Shown here piece after piece: positions 1 to 23,157 of a stretch of DNA of 64,000 bases. Below the pieces are notes generated by a model. That model was not told the origin of the DNA and made no database searches. It worked only from the letters and a program-made list of their open reading frames with translations. The position numbers were made by a program, and so were the translations under genes. Numbering within the stretch: position 1 is the first letter of the stretch; each line of letters begins with the position of its first letter. The DNA comes from Corbicula japonica (lineage: Eukaryota; Mollusca; Bivalvia; Venerida; Cyrenidae): the NCBI GenBank assembly GCA_038501625.1, contig JAZAYU010000127.1:806001-870000 (forward strand). The letters run 5' to 3'.

Positions 1-290
1 AGACAACATCACCACCACCACCAGCAACACCAACACCACCACCAACAACAACACCAACAACATCAACACCACCACCAACAACAACATCAACACCACCACC
101 AACAGCAACAACAACCACCACCACCACCACCACCACCAGCAACAACACTACCACCACCACCACCAACAACACCAACAATGCCAACACCACCACCAACAAC
201 AACACCAACAACAGCAACAACACCACCACCACCAACAACAACACCACCACCAACAACAGCAACCAGCATACCATACTGTACTTCACCACG
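1..290. repeat. ACC/ACA trinucleotide microsatellite
   Basis: The stretch consists almost entirely of interrupted CCA, ACA and CAA triplets with occasional GCA. Antisense reading gives a spurious Gly/Val-rich frame, which I do not regard as a gene. The array probably continues beyond the left edge of the window. Confidence 0.9.
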
Positions 291-565
291 CCACACAACT
301 ATAGGTGGGCAAAGATAGTGGGTTGATGGGTGTGGGATCAGGGGTTTATGGGCTGGGTTGTGTAAACCCTAAAAAAAATCTACAAGAATAAATTAAGTGT
401 TATTTATTGATTTATGGATTAAGAAACTTTTGTTCATGTGTGTTTGTTGGGGGTGTCATAAACTCCTGAATCACTCCCCAGTTTAAATGAAGCCCAGTTA
501 CAATGTGCTTAATAATTCTGACTTTTCGAATAGTCGAGCGTGCAGTCGTTTCCGACTGGCTCTTG
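291..565. other. Non-coding flank, nothing recognised
   Basis: This is a short G/T-rich then AT-rich stretch between the microsatellite and the large inverted-repeat element. I see no exon, RNA gene or recognisable repeat. It does not resemble the sequence found next to the WDR47 exon in copy B. Confidence 0.5.
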
Positions 566-3500
566 TTTAAATAGAAATTAATATAAAAATATTTGAATAG
601 ATATTCATTGTACATATATGTTAAATTTTATCAATATCTGTCCATGTATACCGTAGTTATTGCAGTTTATAGCGTCGTGTTCAGATTCCTATGTACCGCG
701 AAATGGGGATCTAGGACGTCGAAATGGAATAAAAAAAAACACGTCCAAATGCATTTAATAAAAAAAGAAATATACATTTATCATTTAAATGATACTCAAT
801 ATATTCACATTTGTCAAATGTCTTTTTCAATATCATTTAAATTACCGTACCGATTCAGATTGTTGTTGTAGTTTATTTTCCATTTCGCGGTACAGCGAAA
901 TGGAATTATCCAACGGCGAAATGTAAACGAATAAAAAGAAGGCTTTAGTTAATATTTTTTATTAATTCGATATTTTATTTATTAGGTATATGTTCTATGC
1001 TTACATTCGCAATTTTATAATTGTAATTTAAAGTCCTAGCTATTTACCGCGAAATGGAAATTTAGGACGCCGAAATGGAAATTAAATACGTAAAAGTGCA
1101 GTGAAAATTATAGAGGTCATTATTTTATGTAAGAGATAATAAAGGATCGGATACTAAATACTAACAGTAGCCAAATGTATTTTTATACATTTTATTTTCC
1201 GTACTTATGTTACACAACTAATTGTAATTTTCCGTTTCTGTGCATAATGTTTAAGCTATTTCTTTGAAATTTATTTTTACTTTATCGTCCTGTGTTACAT
1301 TTAATATCTTTAGTACTACAGTTACAGTATATTCACTACATTGCGTTATATTTTAAATGTTTTATTTTACTCAGTTATGATTATGCATTGTTTATTGGTG
1401 TACAATATAAATAGGCTAATGTGACTTCGGCAATTTTGTTTTTTTCGAGATTTTAAAGGAATTCCTGTACGATGTCACTGAAACAACTTCGCACCACTGC
1501 AAAGTTTCATTGAACGAAATATTGCCATCAGAGAGATTTTGATAATTATTCTATCGCTGAACGCGGAATGATGAATGTAGACGGACATTTGTTCTGATAT
1601 TTTCTTTAGTGTATTTTAAATGGAAAAGCGTCACCTGTTTTTTTTTAAAGTTTACTCTGAACATAGATGAACATTAAACCAAAAATAACTTACCTCGCAA
1701 AGAATGCATTCCGTTCTGCATTTTTTCAAGCACACGGAACAAGCGAACTTTTTCGTCATTTTGATCCTTAGCATGCTAACGATTTGTATAATTAAGTAGT
1801 AATCAGAACTATTTGTTTAATGCGTTAAAATAACGATCAGTATGATACACTTTGCTATGTTTGTAATTGTTGTTCAACAGAACTGAACGAAACTTCTAGT
1901 GTTAATTTTATTTATTTCGGTTCTTGAAATTATCTAACTGGACGTATACATAGTATTCAACCAATGAAAATATTAGAAATCTGATGATATAATTAGCGGA
2001 TGACCGGCACGTGCCATGTGCTCAACACTTGGATTCATGTAGCGTTTGCACCGCAGGAGTTAATACCTTACTGTGATAAGTGTGGCTTATGACGAATGAT
2101 GACCGCACATATTAAATTAGCAATGTATGGCTAAAATAAATAATAAGGTATCTTGATGTTTCCGTTCTTTCAATTAACCATATTTTTCATCAGTCCAGTA
2201 TTTAAATATATATTCATCTTTTGCAGATATTTCTTCTTTTCGGAAAGTCAAATTAGCGACCTCGTTTAATAAATTAACATTGCGCGTCATAAATCTCAGT
2301 AAAATAGGATGAATTCATGTTTTCTAATGTATATTTCCAAATCTTTCATTAAAAATACCTTTTTTTCAAATATGTCAATAAATAGAAAAGAAATGCCGTT
2401 ATTTCGCAGTTGTTTCTTCTTTTCGGGCGCTGACATTACCGATCGTGGACGGTTAGTGAATTCCTCATTTCTATATGATCTTCATTAAATACAAAAAGAC
2501 AAGACATCTAACGTAATTTTTCCAGAAATTTCGTTTTTAAAAGGAAATTTTTAAACTCTATGTTTCAATAAAACAGATATGCCGTCTTTTAAAATTACTT
2601 CTTCTTGTCTGGAACTCAGATTAGCGATCGTGCTCAATGAATTCGTAATTTCTGTACAGAAATCTTAACTAAATATAAAAAAGACATTTTAGTTAGAGTA
2701 ATTTTTCGTCATCTTTCATTTTAAATAAGATATTTTTAATCGGTAAAAAAAATCGCATTCATTTCGCAGTTGTTTCTTCTTTTCGGGCGCTGACATTACC
2801 GATCGTGGACGGTTAGTGAATTCCTCATTTCTATATGATCTTCATTAAATACAAAAAGACAAGACATCTAACGTAATTTTTCCAGAAATTTCGTTTTTAA
2901 AAGGAAATTTTTAAACTCTATGTTTCAATAAAACAGATATGCCGTCTTTTAAAATTACTTCTTCTTGTCTGGAACTCAGATTAGCGATCGCGCTCAATGA
3001 ATTCGTAATTTCTGTACAGAAATCTTAACTAAATATAAAAAAGACATTTTAGTTAGAGTAATTTTTCCTCATCTTTCATTTTAAATAAGATATTTTTAAT
3101 CGGTCAAAAAAAATCGCATGTATTTCTTTTCGAGCGGTCAAAAAGCTATTGCGTTTAATGAATTACCATGGCCCGGCATAAATTTTAATGATATATGATG
3201 AATTGATGTTTGTTTATGTATTTGTCCTGGTCTTTCATTTAAAGAAGAAATTTTTAAGAATCGGTTTAAAATTAAAAAAGATATGCCTATATTTTTTTAA
3301 TAATGATATGTAACTCTGTAACGTGTTTTTAGTTCCACTTTGACGTTCTCGATCTCCATTTCGCATTACTAAGGAATCTGAACACGACGCTATAAACTGC
3401 AATAACTACAGTATACATGGACAGATATTGTTAAAAATTAAGAGCTGTGTATAATGAATACCATTTCAATTTTTTTATTTATTTTCACAAAAAAAGTGTA

Positions 3501-3866
3501 ACTTGGGTGTTTTTTATTTCCATTTCGACGTCCTCGATCTCCATTTCGCGGCACAAAGGAATCTGAACACGACGCTATAAACTGCAATATCTACGGTATA
3601 CATGGACAGATATTGTTAAAACTTAAGAGATATGTATAATGAATTCCATTTCAATTTTTTTTATTAATTTTCACAAAAACGTGTAACTTGGGTGTTTTTT
3701 ATTTCTATTTCGACGTCCTAGATCTCCATTTCGCGGTACATAGGAATCTGAACGCGACGCTAAAAACTGCAATAACTACGGTATACATGGACAGATATTG
3801 TTGAAATTTTACATATATGTACAATGAATATCCATTCAAATATTTTAATATTAATTTCCATTTAAA
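566..3866. mobile_element. 3.3 kb long-TIR (foldback-like) element with satellite-like interior
   Basis: The segment at 567-737 is the near-perfect reverse complement of 3697-3866, giving inverted termini of about 170 bp. The right arm is repeated in tandem: the landmark CTGAACACGACGCT recurs near 3378, 3563 and 3748, a period of 185 bp. The motif CCATTTCGCGGTACA and its complement recur elsewhere, near 877 and 1040. The interior from about 2229 to 3125 is a tandem array. No transposase reading frame is visible, so it appears non-autonomous. The class is unknown. Copy B lacks the element: its homology with copy A starts just to the right of it. Confidence 0.7.
2229..3119. repeat. Tandem array: ~180 bp monomers in 360 bp higher-order units
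   Basis: Positions 2401-2760 and 2761-3119 are almost identical direct repeats with a period of 360 bp. Each contains two diverged half-units of about 180 bp, marked by variants of 'TTCTTCTTTTCGG' or 'CTTCTTCTTGTCTGG' followed by an 'attaccgatcg' or 'attagcgatcg' box. A further diverged monomer begins near 2229 and another near 3120. This is the organisation of a satellite with a dimeric higher-order repeat, here inside a mobile element. Confidence 0.75.
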
Positions 3867-3964
3867 AAATGTTCTAAAGTATTATTTTATTTCCATTTCG
3901 CCGTAGAATTTCCATTTCGCCCATTTCGCCGTTGAATTTCCATTTCGGTGTTTATACCTTCCGC
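3867..3964. repeat. CCATTTCGCCGT motif cluster at the right edge of the TIR element
   Basis: Several head-to-tail copies of 'tttccatttcgccgt' lie between the right inverted arm and the point where homology with copy B begins. They look like remnants of the same repeat family as the element to the left. Confidence 0.5.
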
Positions 3965-4715
3965 TTTGAAATGGTATTCAAAACCTCAAACAAAGATGGC
4001 TTGTTTTTCCTTGGCTTGAAATCGGAATAAATCTGGGTAAAGAAATTATTTGGAATGTCAAATATACAAATTCATCAGAAAATTACAAGCAAATTTTTAT
4101 CATATGATAAACTGGATCCATAAAGGTAAGTTATTCAGAATAGCCCTGTAAAGTAAACAAGAAATTTTAGTTCATGCCAGTTGTTAGTACTATAATACTG
4201 TAATACTATAATCTATATTACCATTAAATTTTGTGTTTTCCTTACCTTCTTTCTGTAAAGTTGTTATTGCATGTTTTGTGACATTGTGATTTCTTTTTTG
4301 TTCATGTGTTTTACCAAAATTGTACAAACCTTTACATGTTACAATATAAGGCTTTTTCTAGGTTTTTGGTCCAATTGAGTTTTTTCAGTTGTAAAAGCAT
4401 ATATACTGCCAGGAAAGACTCAAAATAAATAGTCACAGATAAAACACTAAATGTCAATGATTGAAATGTACATAGTATCCCGCTAACTACCAAATAACAA
4501 TTTGAATTACTTTTAGTTTGTCATACTTTTTATGGAGATGGTTGGTCAAAATTTTTGGAATTGGGATATATTTATGGATTTGAAAATAAATGTACCTAGA
4601 TTGTATTTGGAACATGTCAGAAAAACAGCCCTGTTATGAAACCTAGAAAAAGCCGTCTTTTCTTTCTTTACTGTTCTCATGTTTCTTGTTGTACATTCAT
4701 TCCTCTGTCATTCAG

Positions 4716-15870
<11,155 letters not shown>

Positions 15871-16564
15871 GATGGTTCAGTGGCAGAACTCGAGCTTGCT
15901 ATTGCTGTTTAAGAACTTTTTTCTTCAAATGGCCTACAATTTCACATTTTAATTACTCGGTCACCAGCTTTGAGGGTTGCATGTAAGACTGCCATAACTA
16001 CATAACAACAGTCTTGTATGCAACCTTCAGCTTGTTTATTTTGTACATGTTTGTCCTTTATGATTTCTGCCAAACATCCAGCTTAAGGTGATTCATGGGC
16101 AGAATTCATTTCTAGAGTATAGTCAATATGTTACATTCTGAGGTTGTTTAAAAAAACACATCCAATTTTTAAAAGTTTTTGTTTTATTGTTAAACAGTTT
16201 ATTACAGTTGAGAAGAAACATGTTCTATAGCTAGTCTCTGACTGTGTTTACAATAAGGGTATCTGTGTAGAAAAAAAATGGGAGAAAGGGTCTTTAAACT
16301 TACACCCAAATTTAAGCATATGAATATGTGTACATGAAGTCACATACATAATGTTAGACCTCACTGTGTTCACAAAAGCAATGTTTATGTAGCGAACTTG
16401 GATGGAGGGTCTTTCAACTTGTGCATATAGTTAAGAATATGTTTACATGAAATCATGTGTTGTGAACTTGTGAGACCTGATTGTGTTCACATTAACAGTG
16501 TTTATGTAGAAAGCATAGGGAATGGGGGTAAAGTTGTTGAAAATGTTCCAGTCCTGTGCTTTCT

Positions 16565-16780
16565 TATACAACCATTTATTCCATGGGATTGGCTTTTATT
16601 CTCATGTGCAACCAGTGAAGATGCAGATCAGCTTGTTGTCTGCTCAGGTGGATCTGCACTGGTAGCTTTTAGATTCAGTTTGTTTTTATCTGACCAAGAA
16701 GGGAACATTGTAGATCAAGATCAGACTGCAGGAATGTTGAGGCTGATCTGGATCTACACTGGTTGCTCATAGGATATACA
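16565..16780. mobile_element. piggyBac-like MITE
   Basis: Both halves are present: 'gatgcagatcagctt' with 'caggtggatctgcac', then 'gtagatcaagatcag' with 'gatctggatctacac'. The termini are eroded. It lies in the probable WDR47 3' region. Confidence 0.6.
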
Positions 16781-17118
16781 TGTAAGCCAATATGTCCAGT
16801 GAATATCACTGGAGCAAAGGTATAAACAATGATAAAGATTTGCCTGTGATTTGGTCATGAGTCATGAATCATTCATGACCAATTTTATTCTTTTTTTTTC
16901 AATGAAAATAAATATTGTCCTCATTTCCAAGACAAAATGTTTTTACTCATCTCACGAAAATAACTTGCCAGGTATTGTTTTATTTGGTGAAAAACCTTGC
17001 CTAAGCAATGGACTGAAACCTGTACCATTATAATAAAATGTTTTGAAATTAGGACTACAGACACTTGAGTAATGGAACCATATTTTTTAGTTCTTGTACC
17101 AGTAAGCAATGCTGGGCT

Positions 17119-17260
17119 GAAGATTATAAAACTGAGAATGGAAACCAGTCTTTAATCTCAACCATCTGATTGGCTGAAATGGCGACCAGTCACCATTTCA
17201 GCCAATCATATCCTTGAGATTTGAGACTGGTTTACATGCTCAGTTTTATAAATTTGGGCA
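17119..17260. mobile_element. Palindromic MITE
   Basis: This is a near-perfect palindrome centred on GCGACCAGTCACC, with arms 'gaagattataaaactgag' and 'cagttttataaatttgg'. Confidence 0.75.
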
Positions 17261-18237
17261 CTGATCTTTTTTATTTTCAGTGATACATGTTAAGGGTTGG
17301 CATTAACAATCTTTTTTATGGGGCTTAGGGAGTGTAGCATATTTGATGAATGACTAAGGCTGAGACTTGATGGCGTTTTATTTTAAATAAAATATTTCAT
17401 GCAAGTCGGATGTGTTGAAACTGGTCCGTTGTAAAAATTGCTTTTAATACGGTTGATTCAGCCAAGTCACCGAAAATAAAATTTAGCAACCTATGCAGGT
17501 TATTCATTGTTGATTGGTTACTGGCATTTTAAAACAGCAAAAGAATTGTGTTTGTTGCTTATTTTGTGACAAATTGTCACCCTAGTGCAAAAATGGTGAA
17601 AATACTCTTATTGCACTAGAGTGATGAAATGTGTAAAGAAAACATGTAATTAATGTGGTCTGTAATTATAATATCTTATTTATTTTTGTTGTACTTATGT
17701 TAAAGTATTTGTTTGTTTTTGCAGCTCAATTTTGTGAAGTTAATTATTTTTGAAGGTTGGTAATATACCGTTTTGTCCGCAAATGTACCAAAGTATTGCA
17801 AGAATTGCTTTGTGGTCCATATTTCAATGTCTGAACCCTAGATAATTATTTAATTTATTTTTCCTGTGTTTTTAAAGCATTTTTTGACATTTACATTGTT
17901 TTACATGTATGTTGATTTTTGTCACATATTTAGATCTGTCTCAACAATTCCATCCACTTTTTACACATAAGTAATGTTTACATATAAAATATACACATAA
18001 GTAATGTGAGCATATTTTTTATTTGTGTAATGAAACCAAAGTGTAATGTATTAATGTGGTCACAAATCTTGTGCATTAACCCTGAGCCTGCTCTACATTT
18101 TGAATGTTGAATTTTGTCAATTTAGACCTGCTGGACTGATATGGGTCAGCAATTGAGAATTGGAAAAGAAAGATGATCTTTGAAAGAAAATGTTCAGTTG
18201 TTAGTGTAGGGGGAAATTCACCTATATGGCAGTAAAA

Positions 18238-18352
18238 TTAACCCTTTCCTCCATAGACACACCTTTATTGCATGGGCGAACAGTATAGATCCAGAGTAGC
18301 TGACACATCTGTGCTGTCTGATCGGGATCAACACTGGTCACCTTTTGGTAAA
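18238..18352. mobile_element. Half piggyBac-like MITE
   Basis: It starts TTAACCCTTTCCTCCATAGA, a well-preserved terminus, and contains the 'tagatccagagtagc' and 'gatcgggatcaacac' arms. The second half is absent. Confidence 0.65.
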
Positions 18353-19340
18353 AAATAACCTAATAGTTAGTCCGTTTTACTACTACAAATTTCGATTTCA
18401 GTTAGATTTTGGCTTGCAACCAAAACATCAAACACAATGCGCTGCGACTGGTATTTTCTTTGAGAAGTAGTGCAGGAAAGTATTATTGACAGAACGTTGT
18501 TCATTGTTAATCACGCCTTTAGGTTGCTTTTACTTTAAGCCAATTCTTTTGTTATTGTTTCAACATCTGCAAGGGGAATGAACCTAAAGCGAAAAAAATT
18601 GATTGACAGCAAAACCTAATTTGGAAGTAAAATACAGCAACTTTGATTGGAGTGGCAGTTCTAACAGTTGACGCATGACAAAAAAAATGGTTGGCGTCTT
18701 TTGAAGTGCTGCAGTGCAACAGGTGTTTATGGAGGTTACTTGCTGTGTCAAAATCTTATCTAGCGGAGTCAAAATCTAATTGAAATTGAAGTTTGTAGTA
18801 ATATTTATCTAAATATAGTTACAGGCAAAGTACACATTTTGATATATCATTACAGCAGTATAGGGAGTTAAGAGTTAGATGCTTATTTTGTCTTTCATAG
18901 GTAAAAAATATAGATATATGATGTACCAGGGTTTGCTTTCTAGTGTTAGCAAGGCATGATAAGTTTATGATGTGCCAGGGTGTTTGTAGTAGTTTACACA
19001 AGGTATTTTAATTATGTAAAACTGATATTTATTAATTATGTGATAGTCATATATATTAAGGAGCAATATACAGTCATATAAGTGTGAATTTTCAGATGAA
19101 GAAGTATTGTCATCATGATGTAAAATGTACTGAGCATAGGAAATCTGATTTACGCTTTTGTCAAGCCATTTTACATTTGGCATGTTTACATCTGGTGTAA
19201 GAACACAGTTACTTCCCCTGTATGTTTTCTATTAGCATTTCTCATAGGAGTATTTCTGTATTTGTCCTAAATGCAAAAGTCTTGCCTGGTGAAAGTAACC
19301 AATAGATCATAAACTGTGTTCTCAGGCCATAATTATAAGT

Positions 19341-19582
19341 TTAACCCTTTACTCCATGGATACAACTTTTATCACCTGGGCCACTAGATCTAGATCAGCT
19401 GGCACATCTATGATGTCTGATCAGGATCTACAATGTTCGCTTAAAGTCTGATATCAGACTATTTCTTACGAAGAAGTAAGCAGTTTAGATCCAGATCTAG
19501 ACAGCATGGCTGTGCAGGCTGGTCTGGACCTAAACTGGCTGACCATATTATAAAAGACATAACACTGGAGTAAACGGTTAAT
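19341..19582. mobile_element. piggyBac-like MITE, near full length
   Basis: It starts TTAACCCTTTACTCCATGGA and ends 'ggagtaaacggttaa', with two internal arm pairs. TTAA at both ends fits a piggyBac-type target. Confidence 0.7.
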
Positions 19583-19808
19583 TAGCTTTAAAAACAGGTT
19601 TATTTCCAGTATGTTGATCGGTATAATCATGCCCACCCACATTTTAAGTGTTTTAGATTTGCTTACATAAGCTTAAAGTAAACATCAGCTACTTTAGAGT
19701 TTGACAGTTGAATAAAATAGAAAACTTAAAAGTGTGTTTTTTTGTTTTCAGTTATGTTGTAGAAAATTGGTGTTGTAGACTAAGGTGGTAATATGTTTGG
19801 TGTGGTTT

Positions 19809-20161
19809 TTAACCCTTTACTCAATAATTATAAGAGTTTTTACACATGAGTGCGACCAGTGCATGGTTCAGATCTTGATCAGAAATAACCAATGGATGTT
19901 AAAGTTAAGTGTGTCGATCCTGATAAGTTGGCACTGTACCCAAGGTTATAAAACTGAGCATGGAAACCAGTCTCAAATCCCAAGCATCTGATTGGCTGAA
20001 ATGGCAACCAGTCGCCATTTCAGCCAATCAGATGCTTGAGATTTGAGACTGGTTTCCAAACTCAGCTTTATAACCTTGGAGCCAGATGTGGTGGCTGAAC
20101 ATGATCAACATTGTTCACAAACACAATAAAGGCTTATACATGAATATTGAGGAAAGGGTTA
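19809..20161. mobile_element. piggyBac-like MITE interrupted by a palindromic MITE
   Basis: The outer element starts TTAACCCTTTACTCAATAAT and ends 'gaggaaagggtta'. A palindromic MITE sits inside it at 19937-20085. Copy B has the outer element (about 51436-51640) without the inner one. Confidence 0.75.
19937..20085. mobile_element. Palindromic MITE present only in copy A
   Basis: This is a palindrome of about 149 bp from 'cccaaggttataaaactgag' to 'ataaccttgg'. Copy B reads directly 'ggcactg' to 'atgtggtgg', giving the empty site. A clean target duplication is not evident. Confidence 0.8.
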
Positions 20162-20576
20162 ATTACCTGCATTTCAAGCTCTGAGAAATGTGTTATGAAC
20201 CCAAACTCTTTGGAAACATTCATCAGTTAATATTGTTACTTGACAATATCATATTCATAATTTTTGTAACGCATTCTATGAACATCCCCGTTCTTTAACT
20301 AAAACAACTTACATTGGCAAACAACTTACATTGGCATTCTATTAACATCCCCGTTGTTTAACTAAAACAACTTACATTGGCAAAAGAGGGAAACTACTGC
20401 AAAACAACTTGAAAATGTTCCAATATGTAAAAATTAAGTTCATTTAATGAAGTTCTACATTAATAAACTTGTATTTAAGTTGTTTTTGGTCTCATTAGTG
20501 GCCCCTCCCTTTTCCCTCCCTGCAAATTGTAAAGCCCACATAGTGAAAAGTGAATATGTCAAGCGTCAAGATCTGG

Positions 20577-20717
20577 GCCCAAGATGAAACTCGATCTGGA
20601 GACCGGTCTCAAATGTCGAGCATCCGATCGGCTGAAATGGTGATTGTTGCCATTTCAGCCACTCAGATGCTTGACATTTGAGACTGGTCTCTAAATTTCA
20701 ATTTATGATCTTGGGGC
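20577..20717. mobile_element. Palindromic MITE, diverged arms
   Basis: It runs from 'gggcccaagatgaaactcga' to 'tttatgatcttgggg', with 'gagcatccgatcggctgaaa' in the left arm. It is present in both copies. Confidence 0.7.
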
Positions 20718-21339
20718 AAGAACTTGACATTTAAATTTGCAGGAAAAGAAGGAAGGAAGTTATTATCACCTTTGTTATCCAGTATCCTTAAACTTGCTCA
20801 GAATTTGATCTTAATAATAAACCCAGGTGGGTCCAGCATGGTGTTATCTGGGATAAGAAACTGGGCCACTAGGTCAGATAACTGGAGCTCCTCCTAAACA
20901 CATTATATGTTACATTTTCATCTTATTATTTTAAAATTTTCTCAAAATGTTAAATGATACTGTCTTGGAAGAAATAAAAACCATTTGATTCAATTGACGT
21001 TAAAAGGTCAATTAAAAAATAAATTGTAAACAGCGCACATGAAGCAAAGGTCTAGTTTAACAAAATAAATGACATATTTTCATGTAATAATATAGAAAAA
21101 AAAGCTTTTATCTTTGGTCAAATCTAGATCATTAATGTGCAATAATTTAAGACAACCCGAAACTTTTAAGACAACCCGAAACTTTTAATGTCTAAGTCCA
21201 ACTTCCAAGCAATTAATAATGTTTATAAAGGCGCCTCTAAATATGCATATTATCAAATAATTAAAAGAATGTAACAAGAATTTAATACGGAGAAGTTTTA
21301 ATACAGAGAAGTTTTTCTTTGAATAATGGTCTATTTCAA

Positions 21340-21404
21340 TTATAAGTAAAGAGACGACAACGATAACAGATACAGTCCGCATTGCAGTATCTAAGGACGC
21401 CAAA
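21340..21404 (+). promoter_or_regulatory. Probable 5' UTR and start context of the glutaredoxin-like gene
   Basis: GC content rises just before the start, and the initiation context 'gccaaaATGG' is a good Kozak match (A at -3, G at +4). No TATA box is evident. The transcription start was not located. Confidence 0.35.
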
Positions 21405-21629
21405 ATGGCGGGTGCAGGAGCAAAACCGTTTGTTGACAACAAATTAAAGCAAAGAAAGGCGCTCCTTTTCTCTAAAACACATTCTCCAGAGTGCAAAGCA
21501 GTCAAAGAAATTTTAAACAGTTATGGACTAAAGTTTCCAAAATATGAAGTGGTCGAAATTGAAGCGAGACAAGACTGTAACCAGATTGAAAATTATTTCC
21601 AGATTTTATGCTTAACAGATAGACGAGAG
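21405..21629 (+). CDS. Glutaredoxin-like copy A exon 1
   Basis: It runs from ATG to the donor GAG|GTAACT at 21630. Reading past the donor adds only three residues before a stop, so splicing is required. It contains the SPEC active-site loop. Confidence 0.88.
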
Positions 21630-22783
21630 GTAACTGAATAATGTGTAACTTTTGTTCTATATATATATCTTTATCTCCTCTTTGAACAGTGATAACATCA
21701 TATGTAGAATATAATGCACGAATCAGGGTTGGAAGCAAGATTTCCAGAAAGGGGGTTTGTTTGGGGCCGTGCCATGACAAATTTCAATTTTCTGGCCAAA
21801 ATCCCCATGAAAATTAAATAGGGTTTGCCAAAAAGGGTTTGAGCAACCCTATTGAACCCCCCTCTGGATCAGCTCTTGTGAAATGACCAGAAACACTCTA
21901 TTTGCCTGCTGATCAGACATTCATCTGATATCACAAAACCTAGAGAACCCCCAAAATATTGTGGCAAACCGCTGAGTCTGACCACCAGCTTATAATGCAG
22001 ATGCTCCACCATTTGAGCTTCTGAGGCCACTTGTATCAAATCTACTGCATTTGTTATACAAGACATCTCTATTTACATGGCAAATGTCTCCATTTAGATG
22101 GCAAATGTCTGCTAGGGTCTGCCCAGGTTTGGGTTGAATACCTCAACCAATGCTTTACCCAAAGGAGCTCCAAGTGTATTTCGCACCATCGATTGACAGT
22201 ATGGCAGATTTGGGTTATTGAAACTTGCCTTGACCAGAGTTCAAACCTCTGCTGATGATGCACCAATTAAGTAACCGAGGCCGCTGGTACAAATTCTGCT
22301 ACATTTTCAAATGCCCTTAAAATTACACTGACGAAGACTGGCCTGAGATCAGAATTTTTCATAAGGTTTCATATCAATCGATGTCATTTATAAAATTAAT
22401 ACAAATAGTGTTCAACACTTAAGCAATTTCAGTACAATGATAATTGTTGCATTTTAACTTTGTTAGCACATCCATACCATCTGATCTGGGTTTACCCTGT
22501 TTCTAATTAATCAAAAAGGGAACAATGCAGATTCTGATCAGATGGCAGAGATCTGCAGGCTGATCTGGGTGTACACTGTTTGCCCATGGACAACAGCTTG
22601 ATCCTATGGAGTTAAGGGTTAACAGAATATGCCCAAGATTTAATATCGGTAAATATTATATTTCAGGTTCCACAGCTGTTCATTGATGGCAAGTACATAG
22701 GAGGTGAAAAAGAAATAACAAGAATGCATTCAACAGGAGACCTTGGAAAGATCCTCGTTACTGCGGGAGCCCTAAAAGACTGA
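21405..22783 (+). CDS. Glutaredoxin-like protein, two exons, copy A
   Basis: Exons 21405-21629 and 22667-22783 join in phase 0 into a 113-residue protein, the usual length of a single-domain glutaredoxin. The first beta strand and active-site loop read KALLFSKTHSPECKAVKEIL, and the cis-Pro/GSH-binding part reads VPQLFIDGKYIGGEKEITRM followed by HSTGDL; both are strong Grx signatures. At the CxxC position the motif is Ser-Pro-Glu-Cys (about residues 26-29). The N-terminal catalytic cysteine is replaced by serine, so normal thiol-disulfide or deglutathionylation chemistry is doubtful. There is no obvious targeting peptide; the location is probably cytosolic. The protein is identical in copy B. 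Confidence 0.88.
21630..22666. other. Glutaredoxin-like intron, copy A
   Basis: This intron of about 1.04 kb contains one piggyBac-like MITE (about 22474-22622) and otherwise unassigned sequence. The copy B intron is larger by two insertions, near 53628 and 54245. Confidence 0.8.
22474..22622. mobile_element. piggyBac-like MITE, partial
   Basis: It includes 'cagattctgatcag' and 'gctgatctgggtgtacac' and ends 'gagttaagggttaa'. The left half is degenerate. Confidence 0.55.
22667..22783 (+). CDS. Glutaredoxin-like copy A exon 2
   Basis: The acceptor is atatttcag and the stop TGA is at 22781-22783. It encodes 38 residues with the cis-proline (VPQ) and the GG(E/K) glutathione-binding segment. It is too short for simple ORF lists. 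Confidence 0.88.
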   Translation, partial: VPQLFIDGKYIGGEKEITRMHSTGDLGKILVTAGALKD

Positions 22784-23157
22784 TAGTGTTGAACATTTTG
22801 TTCCTGTTATGTTATGATTGAATTTATGTAAAACTGATGGTGTGTATATTTTACACTAGTTATTTCAGAAATTACTGTGATATTATGCATATTGTATTTT
22901 TATCAACCTATTCAATAGATCATTCAAAGTTTAAATCTATATTGTATTTTATAAATTGTTAGCAATATTTGTTGTAGACATTTACCAAATTTATCTTAAA
23001 TGTACCACCACTGTAATCAACCCACTGACAAAAGATTGAAATACATGTATAGGCAAACAGGACCAAAGAATTGGATATTTCATCTTGTTATTTGAACTGA
23101 TTTTTCATTGAAACCACAAACATGTTTAAATTTGTATTGAAAATTATTGTTGATTCT

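Larger units (their letters stand above)
15871..21404. other. WDR47 3' UTR and intergenic DNA up to the glutaredoxin gene, copy A
   Basis: The first 1-2 kb after the stop probably includes the 3' UTR; AATAAA occurs near 16907 and 17030, but the true poly(A) site cannot be told. The rest is AT-rich DNA with interspersed MITEs, listed separately. A direct duplication of about 60 bp containing 'aacatccccgtt' occurs near 20270-20385 and is single in copy B. No other gene is visible. Confidence 0.6.

Noticed and set aside
87..296. Gly/Val-rich 69-residue frame on the minus strand
   Set aside because: It is the antisense of an ACC/ACA microsatellite; the composition alone produces the frame.
593..871. 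92-residue frame on the plus strand
   Set aside because: It lies in the inverted-repeat arm of the 3.3 kb element, has no domain signature and is not conserved in the other arms.
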